From assembly GCA_001872285.1 (NCBI GenBank), contig MNXU01000018.1, positions 1 through 60,444 of the forward strand: a stretch of 60,444 bases of DNA, read 5' to 3'. Shown in pieces: positions 33,023 to 43,131 of this stretch. The notes beneath the pieces are model-generated. The model worked only from the letters and a program-made list of their open reading frames with translations. It did not search any database and had not been told where the DNA came from. Source of the DNA: Betaproteobacteria bacterium CG2_30_68_42 (GTDB lineage Bacteria; Pseudomonadota; Gammaproteobacteria; Burkholderiales; Rhodocyclaceae). Numbering within the stretch: the stretch's first letter is position 1; each line of letters opens with the position of its first letter. The position numbers and the translations under genes were made by a program.

Positions 33023-34651
33023 ATGGCCGAACCCACCGCCCTGCCCCTGCCCCTCCTGCGGGGCTTCGTGCAGCTACCCCCGCGCCAGAAGATGGCTGCG
33101 CTGGCCGCGCTGGCACTGGCCATCGCGCTCGTCTCAGGCGCCTGGCTGTGGGCGCGCGCGCCGAGCTACGCGGTGCTGTTCTCCAACATCTCGGACAAGG
33201 ATGGCGGCGCGATCGTCGCCGCCCTGCAGCAACAGAACGTCCCCTACCGGTACTCGGAAGGCGGCAGTGCGATCCTGGTGCCCTCCGACCAGGTTCATGA
33301 CGCGCGACTGCGGCTCGCGTCCCAGGGACTGCCCAGGGGAGGGGCGGTCGGCTTCGAGCTGATGGACACCCAGAAGCTGGGCGTCTCCCAGTTCCAGGAG
33401 CAGCTCAACTACCAGCGCGGCCTCGAAGGCGAACTCGCGCGCTCGATCCAGTCGCTCGCGGCGGTGCAGGGCGCGCGCGTGCATCTCGCCATTCCCAAGG
33501 CGAGCGGCTTCCTGCGCGACGAGCAGCAGCCCTCGGCTTCGGTGCTCGTCAATCTTCGCGCCGGCCGATCCCTCGAAGCCCAGCAGGTCGCCGGCGTCGT
33601 CCATCTGGTCGCGGCCAGCGTGCCGCACCTGACCGCCACCGCGGTCTCGGTGATCGATCAGAACGGCAACCTGCTCAACTCGTCCGCCGACGCGCAGCGC
33701 AGCGCCGGCCTCGATCCGGGCCAGCTCAAGTACGTCCAGGAGATCGAGCGCTCCTATGTCAAACGGATCGAGGACATCCTCACCCCGATCACCGGTCCGG
33801 CCAATCTGCGCGCACGCGTGAGCGCGGATGTCGATTTCTCCTTCAACGAGCAGACCGCCGAGAGCTACCGGCCGAACCAGGGCAGCGCCGAGCCCGCGGT
33901 GCGCAGCCAGCAGACGATCGAGAACAGCAGCCGCGAGCAGCCGGCCGCCGGCGTGCCCGGTGCGCTCACCAACCAGCCGCCGGCCACGGCCACGGCTCCG
34001 ATCAACGCGCCGGCGGCAGGCGCCGCGGCGAGCGTTGCCGCCACCGCCGCCCTCTACGGCAGGCGCGATGCCACCATCAACTACGAGCTCGACAAGACCA
34101 TCCGCCACACGCGGCAGGCAGCCGGTGTGGTCAAGCGCCTGTCGGTGGCGGTGGTCGTGAATCACCGGAAGGCCGCCGGCAAGGACGGCAAGCCGGTGAT
34201 GAAGCCGTACAGCGAGGCCGAGCTCAAGCAGATCCAGGATCTGGTCAAGGAGGCGATGGGCTACAGCAAGGAGCGTGGCGACACGCTGAACGTCGCGAAC
34301 AGCCCGTTCAGCGCCGCCGACACCGAGGCCATCCCCGAAGTTGCGCTGTGGGAGAACCCGCGCGTCCTGGGGCTGGCGGCGGACGTCGGGCGCGCACTGC
34401 TCGCCGGCGCCCTCGTGCTGTGGCTGTTCCTCGCCGTGGTGCGTCCGGTCATGCGCTCGCTCACCGAGCGCGCTGCCCGCGAGCCGGAGGACACGCAGGG
34501 CCGGATCGAACTCGCGGGGCAGGCGAGCGCGGCGGCGCTGGCCTACGATCAGAAGCTCGCGAACGCGCGCGAACTGGCGCGCCAGAACCCGAAGCTGGTC
34601 GCGAACGTCATCAAGGAATGGGCGGACGGCAATGAGCGCGGCAAACGCTGA
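33023..34651 (+). CDS. fliF: Flagellar MS-ring protein FliF
   Basis: 542-residue ring protein. Membrane helices at about residues 20-45 and 450-475 flank the large periplasmic region with two ring-building motifs (VLFSNISDKDGGAIV, and the VRVHLAIPK-type stretch here seen as GARVHLAIPKAS). The cytoplasmic C-terminus binds FliG. It overlaps fliG by 20 bases. It is the first gene of the fliFGHIJ run. Confidence 0.97.
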   Translation: MAEPTALPLPLLRGFVQLPPRQKMAALAALALAIALVSGAWLWARAPSYAVLFSNISDKDGGAIVAALQQQNVPYRYSEGGSAILVPSDQVHDARLRLASQGLPRGGAVGFELMDTQKLGVSQFQEQLNYQRGLEGELARSIQSLAAVQGARVHLAIPKASGFLRDEQQPSASVLVNLRAGRSLEAQQVAGVVHLVAASVPHLTATAVSVIDQNGNLLNSSADAQRSAGLDPGQLKYVQEIERSYVKRIEDILTPITGPANLRARVSADVDFSFNEQTAESYRPNQGSAEPAVRSQQTIENSSREQPAAGVPGALTNQPPATATAPINAPAAGAAASVAATAALYGRRDATINYELDKTIRHTRQAAGVVKRLSVAVVVNHRKAAGKDGKPVMKPYSEAELKQIQDLVKEAMGYSKERGDTLNVANSPFSAADTEAIPEVALWENPRVLGLAADVGRALLAGALVLWLFLAVVRPVMRSLTERAAREPEDTQGRIELAGQASAAALAYDQKLANARELARQNPKLVANVIKEWADGNERGKR

Positions 34652-35633
34652 GGGGCTGCAGAAGGGCGCGACCCTCCTGCTCTCCCTGGGCGAGGACGAC
34701 GCGGCGGCGGTTCTGCGCCATCTCGGCCCGCGCGAGGTGCAGAAGCTCGGCGAGGCCATGGCCGCGCTCAAGAGCGTGCCGCACGAGCAGGTCGAAGAGG
34801 TGCTCGACGAATTCACCTCCGTCACCGGCGAGGATGCGCCCCTGAGCGCAGACGAGCAGACGGTGCGCACCCTGCTGGTCAAGGCCCTCGGAGAGGACCG
34901 CGCCGGACACCTGCTGTCGCACATCGCGCAGGCGGGCGACATCGCGGGCATCGAAAGTCTCAAGTGGATGGACGCCGCGAGCGTCGCCGATCTCGTCAAG
35001 GACGAGCATCCGCAGATCGTCTCGGCGATCCTCGCCCACCTCGAACCGGATCACGCGGGCGCCATCGTCAAACTGCTGCCCGAGCGCCTGCGCAGCGACG
35101 TGCTGCTGCGCATCGCCACCCTCGACGCGGTGCAGCCCGAGGCGCTGCACGAGCTCAACGAGGCCCTCGCCCGCCTGCTGTCGGGCCCGCAGAGCGCGCG
35201 CAAGACGGCGCTCGGCGGCGTGCGAAGCGCCGCCGACATCCTCAATTTCGTCGGGGCGGCACAGCAGACCGCGATCGTGGATGCCGTGCGCGAGTACGAT
35301 CCCGAGCTCGCGCAGAAGCTGCTCGACGAGATGTTCGTGTTCGAGAACCTGATCGACATCGACGACCGCGGCATCCAGCTCCTGCTGCGCGAAGTCCAGT
35401 CCGAATCGCTCATCCTGGCCCTCAAGGGCGCCTCCGAAGCGCTGCGCGAGAAGATCTTCAAGAACATGTCCCAGCGTGCGGGCGACATGCTCAAGGAGGA
35501 CCTCGAAGCCAAGGGCCCGGTGCGCCTGTCCGAGGTGGAGCGCGAGCAGAAGGAGATCCTGAAGGTGGCACGCAAGCTCGCGGACGAGGGCCAGCTCATG
35601 CTCGGCTCGGGCGGAGACGATGGCTTCGTCTGA
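34632..35633 (+). CDS. fliG: Flagellar motor switch protein FliG
   Basis: 333 residues. The N-terminal FliF-binding domain, the middle [13 protein letters not shown] motif and the C-terminal torque helix region ([12 protein letters not shown] then [15 protein letters not shown]) are complete. The ATG at 34632 is inside the end of fliF, a normal overlap in this operon. It also overlaps fliH by 14 bases. Confidence 0.97.
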   Translation: MSAANAEGLQKGATLLLSLGEDDAAAVLRHLGPREVQKLGEAMAALKSVPHEQVEEVLDEFTSVTGEDAPLSADEQTVRTLLVKALGEDRAGHLLSHIAQAGDIAGIESLKWMDAASVADLVKDEHPQIVSAILAHLEPDHAGAIVKLLPERLRSDVLLRIATLDAVQPEALHELNEALARLLSGPQSARKTALGGVRSAADILNFVGAAQQTAIVDAVREYDPELAQKLLDEMFVFENLIDIDDRGIQLLLREVQSESLILALKGASEALREKIFKNMSQRAGDMLKEDLEAKGPVRLSEVEREQKEILKVARKLADEGQLMLGSGGDDGFV

Positions 35634-36333
35634 GCACCGCGCCGGTGTCATCGCGGGCGATAAACGCTCCGCCTGGGAGCGCTGGGAAGCGGCGAGCTTC
35701 GCCGCCGAGGCACCTGCGGCCGCCGCAGGAGCGAGCGCAGCCGCCACGCGCAGCCGCAGGGCGCAGCCCGCGATCCGGCTGCCGACCGCGGACGAGATCG
35801 AGGAGATCCGCGCACAGGCGCACAAGCAGGGCTACGACGCGGGCTACGAGGAAGGCACGGCGCGCGCGCGTGTGGAAGCGATGCGCATCCACACGCTGGT
35901 GGAGAATCTCGACCAGGCGTTCGCCGCGCTCGACCAGCAGGTCGCCGACGAGCTCCTCGCGCTGGCACTGGAACTCGCGCACCAGGTCGTGCGCGAATCC
36001 CTGCGCGTGCAGCCCGACGCGATCCTCGCGGTCGTTCATGAGGCGCTCGCGCAACTCCCCCACCAGCAGGCCGCGATCTACCTCAACCCGGAGGATGACG
36101 CCCTCGTGCGTGCCCATCTCGGCGAGGCGCTCGCCCATGCAGGGCACCGGGTGTTCGAAGACGAGCGAGTGGCGCGCGGAGGCTGCCGGCTGGAGTCGGC
36201 CGGGAGCCAGATCGACGCGAGCCTGGAGACGCGCTGGCGGCGCGTGCTGGAGTCGATCGGCCACGCTCGGCCGTGGTGCGAATCCGAAGCGCCGGCGGGC
36301 GTCGCGACGCAGTCCGATGACCCCGAGCGCTGA
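35620..36333 (+). CDS. fliH: Flagellar export ATPase regulator FliH
   Basis: 237 residues with the FliH pattern: an N-terminal Trp-containing FliI/FliN contact (WERWEAASF), a GxxxG-like coiled coil ([17 protein letters not shown]), and the C-terminal domain ([18 protein letters not shown] and [10 protein letters not shown]). It inhibits and positions FliI. It overlaps both neighbours. Confidence 0.95.
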   Translation: MASSEHRAGVIAGDKRSAWERWEAASFAAEAPAAAAGASAAATRSRRAQPAIRLPTADEIEEIRAQAHKQGYDAGYEEGTARARVEAMRIHTLVENLDQAFAALDQQVADELLALALELAHQVVRESLRVQPDAILAVVHEALAQLPHQQAAIYLNPEDDALVRAHLGEALAHAGHRVFEDERVARGGCRLESAGSQIDASLETRWRRVLESIGHARPWCESEAPAGVATQSDDPER

Positions 36334-37768
36334 ACTGCCCGCGGCCGAGGGCGCGGCACCGGGCTCGTCCCACACCGCGAAGTGGTACGGCCTGCTTCAT
36401 GACTGCCGCCGGCTGGCCGCGACCGCGACCCCGTTCCAGATCAGCGGACGACTGACGCGCATCAACGGCCTGGTGATGGAAGCCACCGGGCTCAAGCTCA
36501 GCCTGGGCAGCGGCGCCCGCATCGCGATTCCCGGCGGCGGTGCGCCGCTCGAGGCCGAAGTGGTCGGATTCTCCGGCGACAAGCTGTTCATGATGCCCTC
36601 CGGCGATGTCTATGGGCTCGCCCCCGGCGCCGAGGTGTTTCCGGTCGAGCCGGTGGTCCAGCCGCCGGTCGCCGGAGAGCGCGCGGAGCCGCGCCGGCGC
36701 GCCAGCGATCGCGCCAAGCAGGTGCCGGTCGGCGACGCCCTGCTCGGCCGGGTCGTCGACAGCAACGGACGCGCGCTCGATGCGCTGGGCGCGATCGACA
36801 CGCTGGAGCAGCGGCCCCTGCACTCGCGTCCGGCCAATCCGCTCGCGCGCGCCCCGATCGTGCATTCGCTCGATGTCGGCATCCGCGCGATCAACGCCCT
36901 GCTCACGGTCGGCCGCGGCCAGCGCCTCGGCCTGTTCGCCGGTTCGGGCGTCGGCAAGAGTGTGCTGCTAGGCATGATGGCGCGCTACACCGCGGCCGAG
37001 GTGATCGTGGTCGGGCTGATCGGCGAACGCGGGCGCGAGGTCAAGGAGTTCATCGAGAACATCCTCGGCCCCGAGGGGCTCGCCCGTTCGGTGGTGGTCG
37101 CGGCCCCGGCCGACACCAGCCCGCTCATGCGCCTGCAGGGCGCGGCCTATGCCACCGCGGTCGCCGAGCACTTTCGCGACGAAGGCCGCCACGTGCTCCT
37201 GATCATGGATTCGCTCACGCGCTTCGCGATGGCGCAGCGCGAGATCGCGCTGGCGATCGGCGAGCCACCGGTCACGCGCGGCTACCCGCCCTCGGTGTTC
37301 GCGCGCCTGCCGCAGCTCGTGGAGCGCGCGGGCAACGGCGCCGAGGGCGGCGGCTCGATCACCGCCTTCTACACCGTACTGACCGAGGGCGACGACCAGC
37401 AGGACCCGATCGCCGACTCCGCGCGCGCCATCCTCGACGGCCATATCGTGCTCTCGCGGGCGCTCTCCGATCAGGGCCACTATCCCGCGATCGACATCGA
37501 GGCCTCGATCTCGCGTGCCATGGTCGCGCTGATCAAGCCGACCCATTTCGAGCTGGTGCGCGAACTGAAGCACCTGTACTCGCGCTACCAGCGCTCCCGC
37601 GACCTGATCAGCGTCGGCGCCTATTCGCCCGGTTCCGACGCCGACCTCGACCGTGCCGTGAGCTTCCAGCCGCGCATCGAGCAGTTCCTCCAGCAGCCGA
37701 TGGGCGAGCGCGAGGATTTCGACGAAGCGGTGCGCAAGCTCCACCAGCTCTTCGACCGGCCGCTGTGA
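36317..37768 (+). CDS. fliI: Flagellum-specific export ATPase FliI
   Basis: Hexameric ATPase of the flagellar export apparatus. 483 residues, F1-beta-like. Walker A GSGVGKS starts at residue 209, GERGREV follows, Walker B is [11 protein letters not shown], and the end has the YSPGSD and RKLHQLF region. The ATG at 36317 lies inside the end of fliH. Confidence 0.97.
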   Translation: MTPSAELPAAEGAAPGSSHTAKWYGLLHDCRRLAATATPFQISGRLTRINGLVMEATGLKLSLGSGARIAIPGGGAPLEAEVVGFSGDKLFMMPSGDVYGLAPGAEVFPVEPVVQPPVAGERAEPRRRASDRAKQVPVGDALLGRVVDSNGRALDALGAIDTLEQRPLHSRPANPLARAPIVHSLDVGIRAINALLTVGRGQRLGLFAGSGVGKSVLLGMMARYTAAEVIVVGLIGERGREVKEFIENILGPEGLARSVVVAAPADTSPLMRLQGAAYATAVAEHFRDEGRHVLLIMDSLTRFAMAQREIALAIGEPPVTRGYPPSVFARLPQLVERAGNGAEGGGSITAFYTVLTEGDDQQDPIADSARAILDGHIVLSRALSDQGHYPAIDIEASISRAMVALIKPTHFELVRELKHLYSRYQRSRDLISVGAYSPGSDADLDRAVSFQPRIEQFLQQPMGEREDFDEAVRKLHQLFDRPL

Positions 37769-37835
37769 GGACATGAACGCCGCGCCCGCCTCAAGCCCGT
37801 CCCGGCGGCGCCGTTAATGGCGCAGGGAAACCGGA

Positions 37836-38279
37836 ATGCCGCGCTCGTTTCCGTTCCAGACCGTGCTCGATCTGTCGCGCCTGCGGCTCGACGAGGCCGC
37901 GCGCGCGCTCGCAAAGCTCCTGGCGAACGAGCAGGCGAGCAGCCGTACGCTGGGGATGCTCGAGCGCTACCGCGACGAATACCAGACGCGATTGACCGAG
38001 GCCGCACGCAACGGGATTTCGCCCGGTCGGTGGCGCAACTTCCAGGCCTTCCTGGGGCAGCTCGACGGCGCGATTGCGCAGCAGCGGCAGGCGCTGGATG
38101 CATCGAAACGACAGTCGGCCGACGGGCAGAAGACATGGCTCGAACGGCGCGGACGGACCCGCGCCTTCGACACGCTCTCCGAACGTCACCGGAGCAGCGA
38201 GGAGCGCGCCGAGGACCGGCGCGAGCAGAAGCGCAGCGACGAACTCTCGATGAACCGTTTCCACTCGAGCCGCCCATGA
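37836..38279 (+). CDS. fliJ: Flagellar export chaperone FliJ
   Basis: 147-residue coiled-coil protein with the FliJ start FPFQTVLDLSRLRLDEAARAL and heptad-like helices to the end. FliJ connects FliI to the export gate FlhA. A 67-base gap after fliI is the longest inside this run. The sequence is poorly conserved in this family, so position supports the call. Confidence 0.9.
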   Translation: MPRSFPFQTVLDLSRLRLDEAARALAKLLANEQASSRTLGMLERYRDEYQTRLTEAARNGISPGRWRNFQAFLGQLDGAIAQQRQALDASKRQSADGQKTWLERRGRTRAFDTLSERHRSSEERAEDRREQKRSDELSMNRFHSSRP

Positions 38280-38325
38280 CGCCGCCAGCGGCGCGCATCG
38301 CCGGCCCGGCGCAAGCCTGACACCG

Positions 38326-39297
38326 ATGCCCGACCTTCCGATCCAGATGAGCACCGCAGTCCCCGATGCGCAGGCGGCCACGCCTGCGGGCGGCGACACG
38401 CCGGCTGCGGGCGCGGAAGCCTTCGCCGCCCTGCTCCAGGGCCAACTCGCGCCCGCCGTGGCGCTCGAGGCGGAGGACGGCGCGAAGGGCGCCGCGGCAG
38501 ATGTCGATGGCATCGCAGGCGCGGATGCGCCGGTGGACGTCGACGGATTGCTGGTCGCGCTGCTCGCCGCGCCGGCAGCGGCGCAGCCCGTGGCAGGCAC
38601 GGCGGAACCGGGCGTAGGGGAGGCAGTCATGCCAGCGGCCGGCGCGCACCAACCCCGCGCCGCAGCGCAAACCGTTTCGCTGCCGATCGCCGCGAACCCG
38701 GAGGCTGCCGCAGATAAGCCCACCGCGCAGGCGCCGGCCGTATCCCCCTCACCTGCGACACCCGATGCACTCCTCGCAGTGGCGGAGAAAGCCTCCCGCG
38801 TGTCCCAGGCCGAGCCGTCCGCGCCGGCGCAGCCGGGCGCCGCGCCCGCAGTCGCGGCTCACGCTCCGCCGGCCGCGAACGCGCCGACCCCGGCGCAGAT
38901 CGCCGCGCCGCTCGGCTCCCCACAGTGGGGGGCAGCGCTGGCGGAACGCGTCGTCTGGATGATCGGCCGCGACACCGGCCGCGCAGATTTCGTCCTCAAT
39001 CCTCCGCATCTGGGCCGCGTCGAAATCAGCCTGAGCCTCACTGGCGACACCGCCTCGGCGGTCTTCGTCTCGCCCGCCCGCGAGGTGCGCGATGCGATCG
39101 AGCAGGCCCTGCCGCGGCTGCGCGAAGCGCTGGCGCAGGCCGGCATCGCACTCGGCCAGGCGGACGTCCATGCCGGCTCGGCGCGCGAAGATGCGTCCGA
39201 CGACCGCCGGCCGCGCGCGCGCGCCGATGCCATCGACACGGCACCCGCGCTGCGCCGGGTGCGCACGCTGCACGGCCTTGTCGATACCTTCGCGTGA
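38326..39297 (+). CDS. fliK: Flagellar hook-length control protein FliK
   Basis: 323 residues. The first 190 are Ala/Pro-rich and low complexity, as expected for the ruler part. The C-terminal substrate-switch domain (about 205-300) contains FVLNPPHLGRVEISLSL, the FliK motif. It is short for the family. This is the canonical fliK; the FliK-like gene at 26518 is a different protein. Confidence 0.94.
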   Translation: MPDLPIQMSTAVPDAQAATPAGGDTPAAGAEAFAALLQGQLAPAVALEAEDGAKGAAADVDGIAGADAPVDVDGLLVALLAAPAAAQPVAGTAEPGVGEAVMPAAGAHQPRAAAQTVSLPIAANPEAAADKPTAQAPAVSPSPATPDALLAVAEKASRVSQAEPSAPAQPGAAPAVAAHAPPAANAPTPAQIAAPLGSPQWGAALAERVVWMIGRDTGRADFVLNPPHLGRVEISLSLTGDTASAVFVSPAREVRDAIEQALPRLREALAQAGIALGQADVHAGSAREDASDDRRPRARADAIDTAPALRRVRTLHGLVDTFA

Positions 39298-39386
39298 AAG
39301 TGCGAAATGCGGAAGGAATCGCCTCTTTCTGAGCGTCAGGGCAAACGACTTCCGATCGGACAATGGCAGTCACACAGGAGCACAAG

Positions 39387-39980
39387 ATGGCCAAGGCAGC
39401 GGTGAAAGCGGTGCCCGCGGCGCAACCGGCAGCCGAAGCCGGCGCCAAGGGCAAGGGCGGAAGCAGGAAGAAATTGATCCTCATCGCGGCCGTCGGGCTC
39501 GCGCTCGGCGGAGGCGGTGCGGGCGCATGGTTCTACCTGCACCGCAGCGGCGCCGGGCACGCGCAACAGGAGAAGGTGAAACCTGCGGCACCGCCGGTGT
39601 TCGTGAACCTGGAGCCGTTCACGGTCAACCTGCAGCCAGACGGGGCCGCCGACCAGTACCTCCAGGTCGTGGCCGTGCTGCGCGTGGCCGACAACGCGAC
39701 CTCGGACACGCTCAGGCAGTTCATGCCCGAATTGCGCCACCGCATGCTGCTGCTGCTTTCCGGCAAGAAGGCGGCAGACCTCGGAACGCCGGCGGGCCGC
39801 GAGAAGCTCGCCGGCGAGGTGCGCACGGAGGCGAACCGCATCCTGTCGGGGGCGAGCGGAAAGCCGCAGCACAGCGCCGGTGCCATCGCCGGCCAGACGC
39901 CCGAGGACGGTGCCGCGAAGGCGCCCGCGCCCGAAGCGCCGGTGCAGAGCGTGCTCTTCACCTCGTTCATCATCCAGTAG
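39387..39980 (+). CDS. fliL: Flagellar stator-associated protein FliL
   Basis: 197 residues with one membrane helix (about 30-50, KLILIAAVGLALGGGGAGAW) and a periplasmic domain with FVNLEPFTVNL and YLQVVAVLRV, ending in SVLFTSFIIQ, the usual FliL end. ACAGGAG lies just before the ATG at 39387, so I use it instead of the ATG at 39363. The protein supports stator function under load. The gap from fliK holds no strong promoter. Confidence 0.95.
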   Translation: MAKAAVKAVPAAQPAAEAGAKGKGGSRKKLILIAAVGLALGGGGAGAWFYLHRSGAGHAQQEKVKPAAPPVFVNLEPFTVNLQPDGAADQYLQVVAVLRVADNATSDTLRQFMPELRHRMLLLLSGKKAADLGTPAGREKLAGEVRTEANRILSGASGKPQHSAGAIAGQTPEDGAAKAPAPEAPVQSVLFTSFIIQ

Positions 39981-39989
39981 CGGCACGCA

Positions 39990-40991
39990 ATGACGCAGGA
40001 ATTTCTCTCGCAGGACGAGGTCGACGCACTGCTCCAGGGCGTCACCGGGGAGCCGGACGAGGCGATCGAGCCGCTGGAGCCGGCCGTCGCAGTGCGCACC
40101 TACGACCTCGCCACCGAGGAGCGGATCGTCAGCGGGCGCCTGCCGACGCTGGAGCTGATCCACGAGCGCTTCGCACGCAACCTGCGCATCGGCCTGTTCA
40201 ATTTCCTGCACCGGAACACCGAGACCTCGATCACCCCGAGCCGGGTGCAGACCTACGGCGAATTCATCCGCAATCTGGCGCAACCCGCCTCCCTGAACCT
40301 GGTGCGCATCAAGCCGCTGCGCGGCACGGCCCTGGTGATCCTCGACCCGAACCTGGTGTTTCTGGTCGTCGACAACATGTTCGGAGGGGACGGCCGCTTC
40401 CACACCCGGGTCGAGGGACGCGACTTCACGCCGACCGAGAGCCGCATCATCCGCGCCCTCGTCAGCGTCATCTGCGCGCAGTACGAGAAGGCCTGGAAAC
40501 GCATATTCGAGATCCGGTTCGAGTATGTGCGCTCCGAGATCAACAGCCAGTTCGCGGCCATCGCCAGCCCAAACGAGATGGTGGTGACTTCGACCTTTTC
40601 GATCGAGTTCGGCGCCGCCGCCGCCGAAATGCACCTGTGCGTTCCCTATACGATGATCGGGCCGCTCCGGCCGCTGCTCGAGCGGCCGCTGCAGGGCGAT
40701 CCGTCGGTCGCGGACAGCCGCTGGTTCAACCTGCTGGCCGGACAGTTGCGCGAAGCCGAGATCGAGATCGCAGTCACGCTCGGCCGCGGCGAGATCACGC
40801 TGCGCGGGATCCTCGGCCTCAAGGCCGGCGACGTGGTTCCGATCGACATCCCGGAGACCGTTGTGGCGGAGGTCGACAAGGTTCCGCTGGCCGAGTGCCG
40901 CTACGGAGTGCAGGGCGGTAGTTATGCGTTGAAGCTGGAGCGCTTCGTCGCCGAGAGCGCAGGCGCGCCGGCCTCGCAGAAGGAGGCGTGA
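39990..40991 (+). CDS. fliM: Flagellar motor switch protein FliM
   Basis: C-ring protein that binds CheY-P. 333 residues: FLSQDEVDALL at the start (CheY-binding helix), the GGDGRFHTRVEGRDFTPTE middle domain, and a C-terminal SpoA domain related to FliN. It starts nine bases after fliL and precedes fliN by four bases of untranslated sequence plus a short GTG extension. Confidence 0.97.
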   Translation: MTQEFLSQDEVDALLQGVTGEPDEAIEPLEPAVAVRTYDLATEERIVSGRLPTLELIHERFARNLRIGLFNFLHRNTETSITPSRVQTYGEFIRNLAQPASLNLVRIKPLRGTALVILDPNLVFLVVDNMFGGDGRFHTRVEGRDFTPTESRIIRALVSVICAQYEKAWKRIFEIRFEYVRSEINSQFAAIASPNEMVVTSTFSIEFGAAAAEMHLCVPYTMIGPLRPLLERPLQGDPSVADSRWFNLLAGQLREAEIEIAVTLGRGEITLRGILGLKAGDVVPIDIPETVVAEVDKVPLAECRYGVQGGSYALKLERFVAESAGAPASQKEA

Positions 40992-41013
40992 CGACGTGCA
41001 CGAGGAGGACAGG

Positions 41014-41442
41014 ATGAGCGAAACGGAACTGCTGCAGGAACCCGTCGGCGAGGATGACTGGAGCGCCGCGATGACCGAACAGGGAGCCGCGGCCGAGACG
41101 GCGCCCGCAGTCGAAGCGCAGGCGCAGCCGGCCCGGATCTTTCCGCAGTTCGCGGACGATTCGCCCAAGGCCGAACATCTCCAGGACTTCGACCTGATCC
41201 TCGACATCCCGGTGCAGATCTCGGTCGAGCTGGGACGCACCCGGATCGCGATCCGCGACCTGCTCCAGCTCGCCCACGGCTCGGTGGTGGAGCTGAACGC
41301 GGCCGCCGGCGAAGCGCTCGACGTGCTCGTCAATGGCACCCTCATCGCCCAGGGAGAGGTGGTCGTGGTGAACGAGAAATTCGGTATCCGGCTCACCGAC
41401 ATCGTCACGCCCTCCGAGCGGATGAAGAAGTTGAACCGCTGA
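41014..41442 (+). CDS. fliN: Flagellar motor switch protein FliN
   Basis: 142 residues. The conserved SpoA domain lies at the C-terminus (LILDIPVQISVELGRTRIAI... LAHGSVVELN). The N-terminal acidic, Ala-rich part is variable. GAGGAGG stands six bases before the ATG at 41014, so I prefer this start to the upstream GTG at 40996. Confidence 0.96.
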   Translation: MSETELLQEPVGEDDWSAAMTEQGAAAETAPAVEAQAQPARIFPQFADDSPKAEHLQDFDLILDIPVQISVELGRTRIAIRDLLQLAHGSVVELNAAAGEALDVLVNGTLIAQGEVVVVNEKFGIRLTDIVTPSERMKKLNR

Positions 41443-41550
41443 CGAACTCCGATCTGCCGCGCATCCGGTCGACGAAGCACCGAACAGACGCCTTCCCGCC
41501 CGCCTATTTCCGGCATCCGCCGGAGACCGCGGCGCTATCCTGCCGGCATC

Positions 41551-42000
41551 GTGAATCGATGCCTGCCTGAAATACTCCGAAGCCACTTCCGCCTTCTCCC
41601 CGCGGGCGCCACCGCCGTCGCTCCGCTCGCTGCGCTCGCCGCGCAGCCGGCCGCGACGCAGATCGGTACCAGCTTGCTGCAAGTGGCCCTCGGGCTCGCC
41701 CTGGTGCTGGCGCTGCTCGCCGGCGCGCTGTTCGTGCTCAGGCGGCTCGCCGCGCCGCGCCGCGCGGCCGCCGGTGCGCTTCGCATCGTCGGCGCGACCG
41801 CGCTGGGGCCGCGCGAGCGCGTGGTGCTGGTCGAGATCGGCGAGACCTGGCTGGTGCTCGGGGTGGCCCCCGGGCGGGTGAGCGCGTTGCACAGTCTGCC
41901 GCGGCTCGCGCAGAACACGCCCGAGACCGGCCCCGCGCCGGGCTCGGACTTCGCCGCCTGGCTCGGCCGGATCACGGAGAGGAACCGTGGCGGGCGCTGA
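41551..42000 (+). CDS. fliO: Flagellar export protein FliO
   Basis: 149 residues: an N-terminal hydrophobic signal-like segment, one membrane helix (about 40-63, [22 protein letters not shown]), then the FliO cytoplasmic domain ([22 protein letters not shown]). It stabilises FliP assembly in the gate. The start is GTG. The end overlaps fliP by 14 bases. The 108-base gap after fliN shows no feature. Confidence 0.9.
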   Translation: MNRCLPEILRSHFRLLPAGATAVAPLAALAAQPAATQIGTSLLQVALGLALVLALLAGALFVLRRLAAPRRAAAGALRIVGATALGPRERVVLVEIGETWLVLGVAPGRVSALHSLPRLAQNTPETGPAPGSDFAAWLGRITERNRGGR

Positions 42001-42736
42001 CCTGCGCCGCCTGTCGTCGGCGGGGCTGCTGGCTGCGGGACTGCCCGCCGCGGCCTGGGCACAGGCTCTGCCCGCGCTCACCGCCACCGTGGCCCCCGGC
42101 GGCGGCCAGACCTACAGCGTGTCGATCCAGACGCTGCTGCTGCTCACCAGCCTCAGCTTCCTGCCTGCCGTGGTGCTGATGATGACCTGCTTCACGCGCG
42201 TCATCATCGTGCTCTCGCTGCTGCGCCACGCGCTCGGCACCCAGACCTCGCCGCCCAACCAGGTCCTGGTCGGCCTGGCGCTGTTCCTGACCTTCTTCGT
42301 GATGGCGCCAGTCGGGGAAAAAATCTACGCCGAGGCGTACCTGCCGCTTTCGGAGAACCGCATCGATTTCTCGCAGGCGCTGGATCGCGGCGCCGCACCG
42401 CTCAAGGCGTTCATGCTCAAGCAGACGCGCGAAGCCGATCTCGCCCTGTTCATGAAAGTCTCGAAGACGCCGAAGGCGGACAAGGCCGAGGCGCTGCCGA
42501 TGCGGGTGGTCATCCCGGCCTTCGTCACCTCTGAACTCAAGACGGCGTTCCAGATCGGCTTCATCGTCTTCATCCCCTTCCTCATCATCGACATGGTCGT
42601 GGCCTCGGTGCTGATGTCGATGGGCATGGTGATGATGTCGCCGGTCATCGTCTCGCTGCCCTTCAAGATCATGCTTTTCGTGCTGGTCGATGGATGGAAC
42701 CTGCTGGTCGGCTCCCTCGTCCAGAGTTTCGGCTAG
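41987..42736 (+). CDS. fliP: Flagellar export gate protein FliP
   Basis: 249 residues with a cleavable signal-like start ([11 protein letters not shown]), four membrane helices and the signature [21 protein letters not shown]-terminal [22 protein letters not shown] is also typical. Forms the FliPQR core. GTG start, overlapping fliO. Confidence 0.97.
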   Translation: MAGADLRRLSSAGLLAAGLPAAAWAQALPALTATVAPGGGQTYSVSIQTLLLLTSLSFLPAVVLMMTCFTRVIIVLSLLRHALGTQTSPPNQVLVGLALFLTFFVMAPVGEKIYAEAYLPLSENRIDFSQALDRGAAPLKAFMLKQTREADLALFMKVSKTPKADKAEALPMRVVIPAFVTSELKTAFQIGFIVFIPFLIIDMVVASVLMSMGMVMMSPVIVSLPFKIMLFVLVDGWNLLVGSLVQSFG

Positions 42737-42756
42737 CCGGTCATGCGGAGGACACG

Positions 42757-43026
42757 ATGACCCCAACCGCGGTCGTGGCACTCGGGCGTCATGCGCTCGA
42801 GATCACCCTGCTGATCTCGGCACCGCTGTTCCTGGCGGCGCTCCTCACCGGGCTCGTCGTCAGCGTCTTCCAGGCCGCCACCCAGATCAACGAAATGACG
42901 TTGTCTTTCGTGCCCAAGCTGGTGGCAATCTTCGTCACGCTGATCGTCGCCGGACCCTGGATGCTCACCGTGATGACCGACTACATGCGGCAGTTGTTCG
43001 AGTCGATTCCGGGGTTCATCGGGTAA
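42757..43026 (+). CDS. fliQ: Flagellar export gate protein FliQ
   Basis: 89 residues, two membrane helices, with the FliQ sequence FQAATQINEMTLSFVPKL. The ATG at 42757 follows GCGGAGG. An earlier ATG (42694) would add 21 residues lying in fliP. Confidence 0.96.
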   Translation: MTPTAVVALGRHALEITLLISAPLFLAALLTGLVVSVFQAATQINEMTLSFVPKLVAIFVTLIVAGPWMLTVMTDYMRQLFESIPGFIG

Positions 43027-43028
43027 CT

Positions 43029-43125
43029 ACCAGTTGCGGGTTGCGGGTTGATTGGTGGGCCGCGCGGGTGGCCCGTGAAAGCATAGGCGGCTCGCGCCCG
43101 AACTCGAAACCCGAAACCCGGAACC
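43029..43125. repeat. Inverted GGGTTGC / CGAAACCC arrays in the fliQ-fliR gap
   Basis: The 105-base fliQ-fliR gap starts with AGTTGCGGGTTGCGGGTTG and ends with the 18-mer AACCCGAAACCCGGAACC at 43108-43125, identical to the copy at 32538. The two ends are imperfectly complementary and could pair. The gap holds no gene, and fliR follows without a clear ribosome site. Confidence 0.6.
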
Positions 43126-43131
43126 GTTTTC

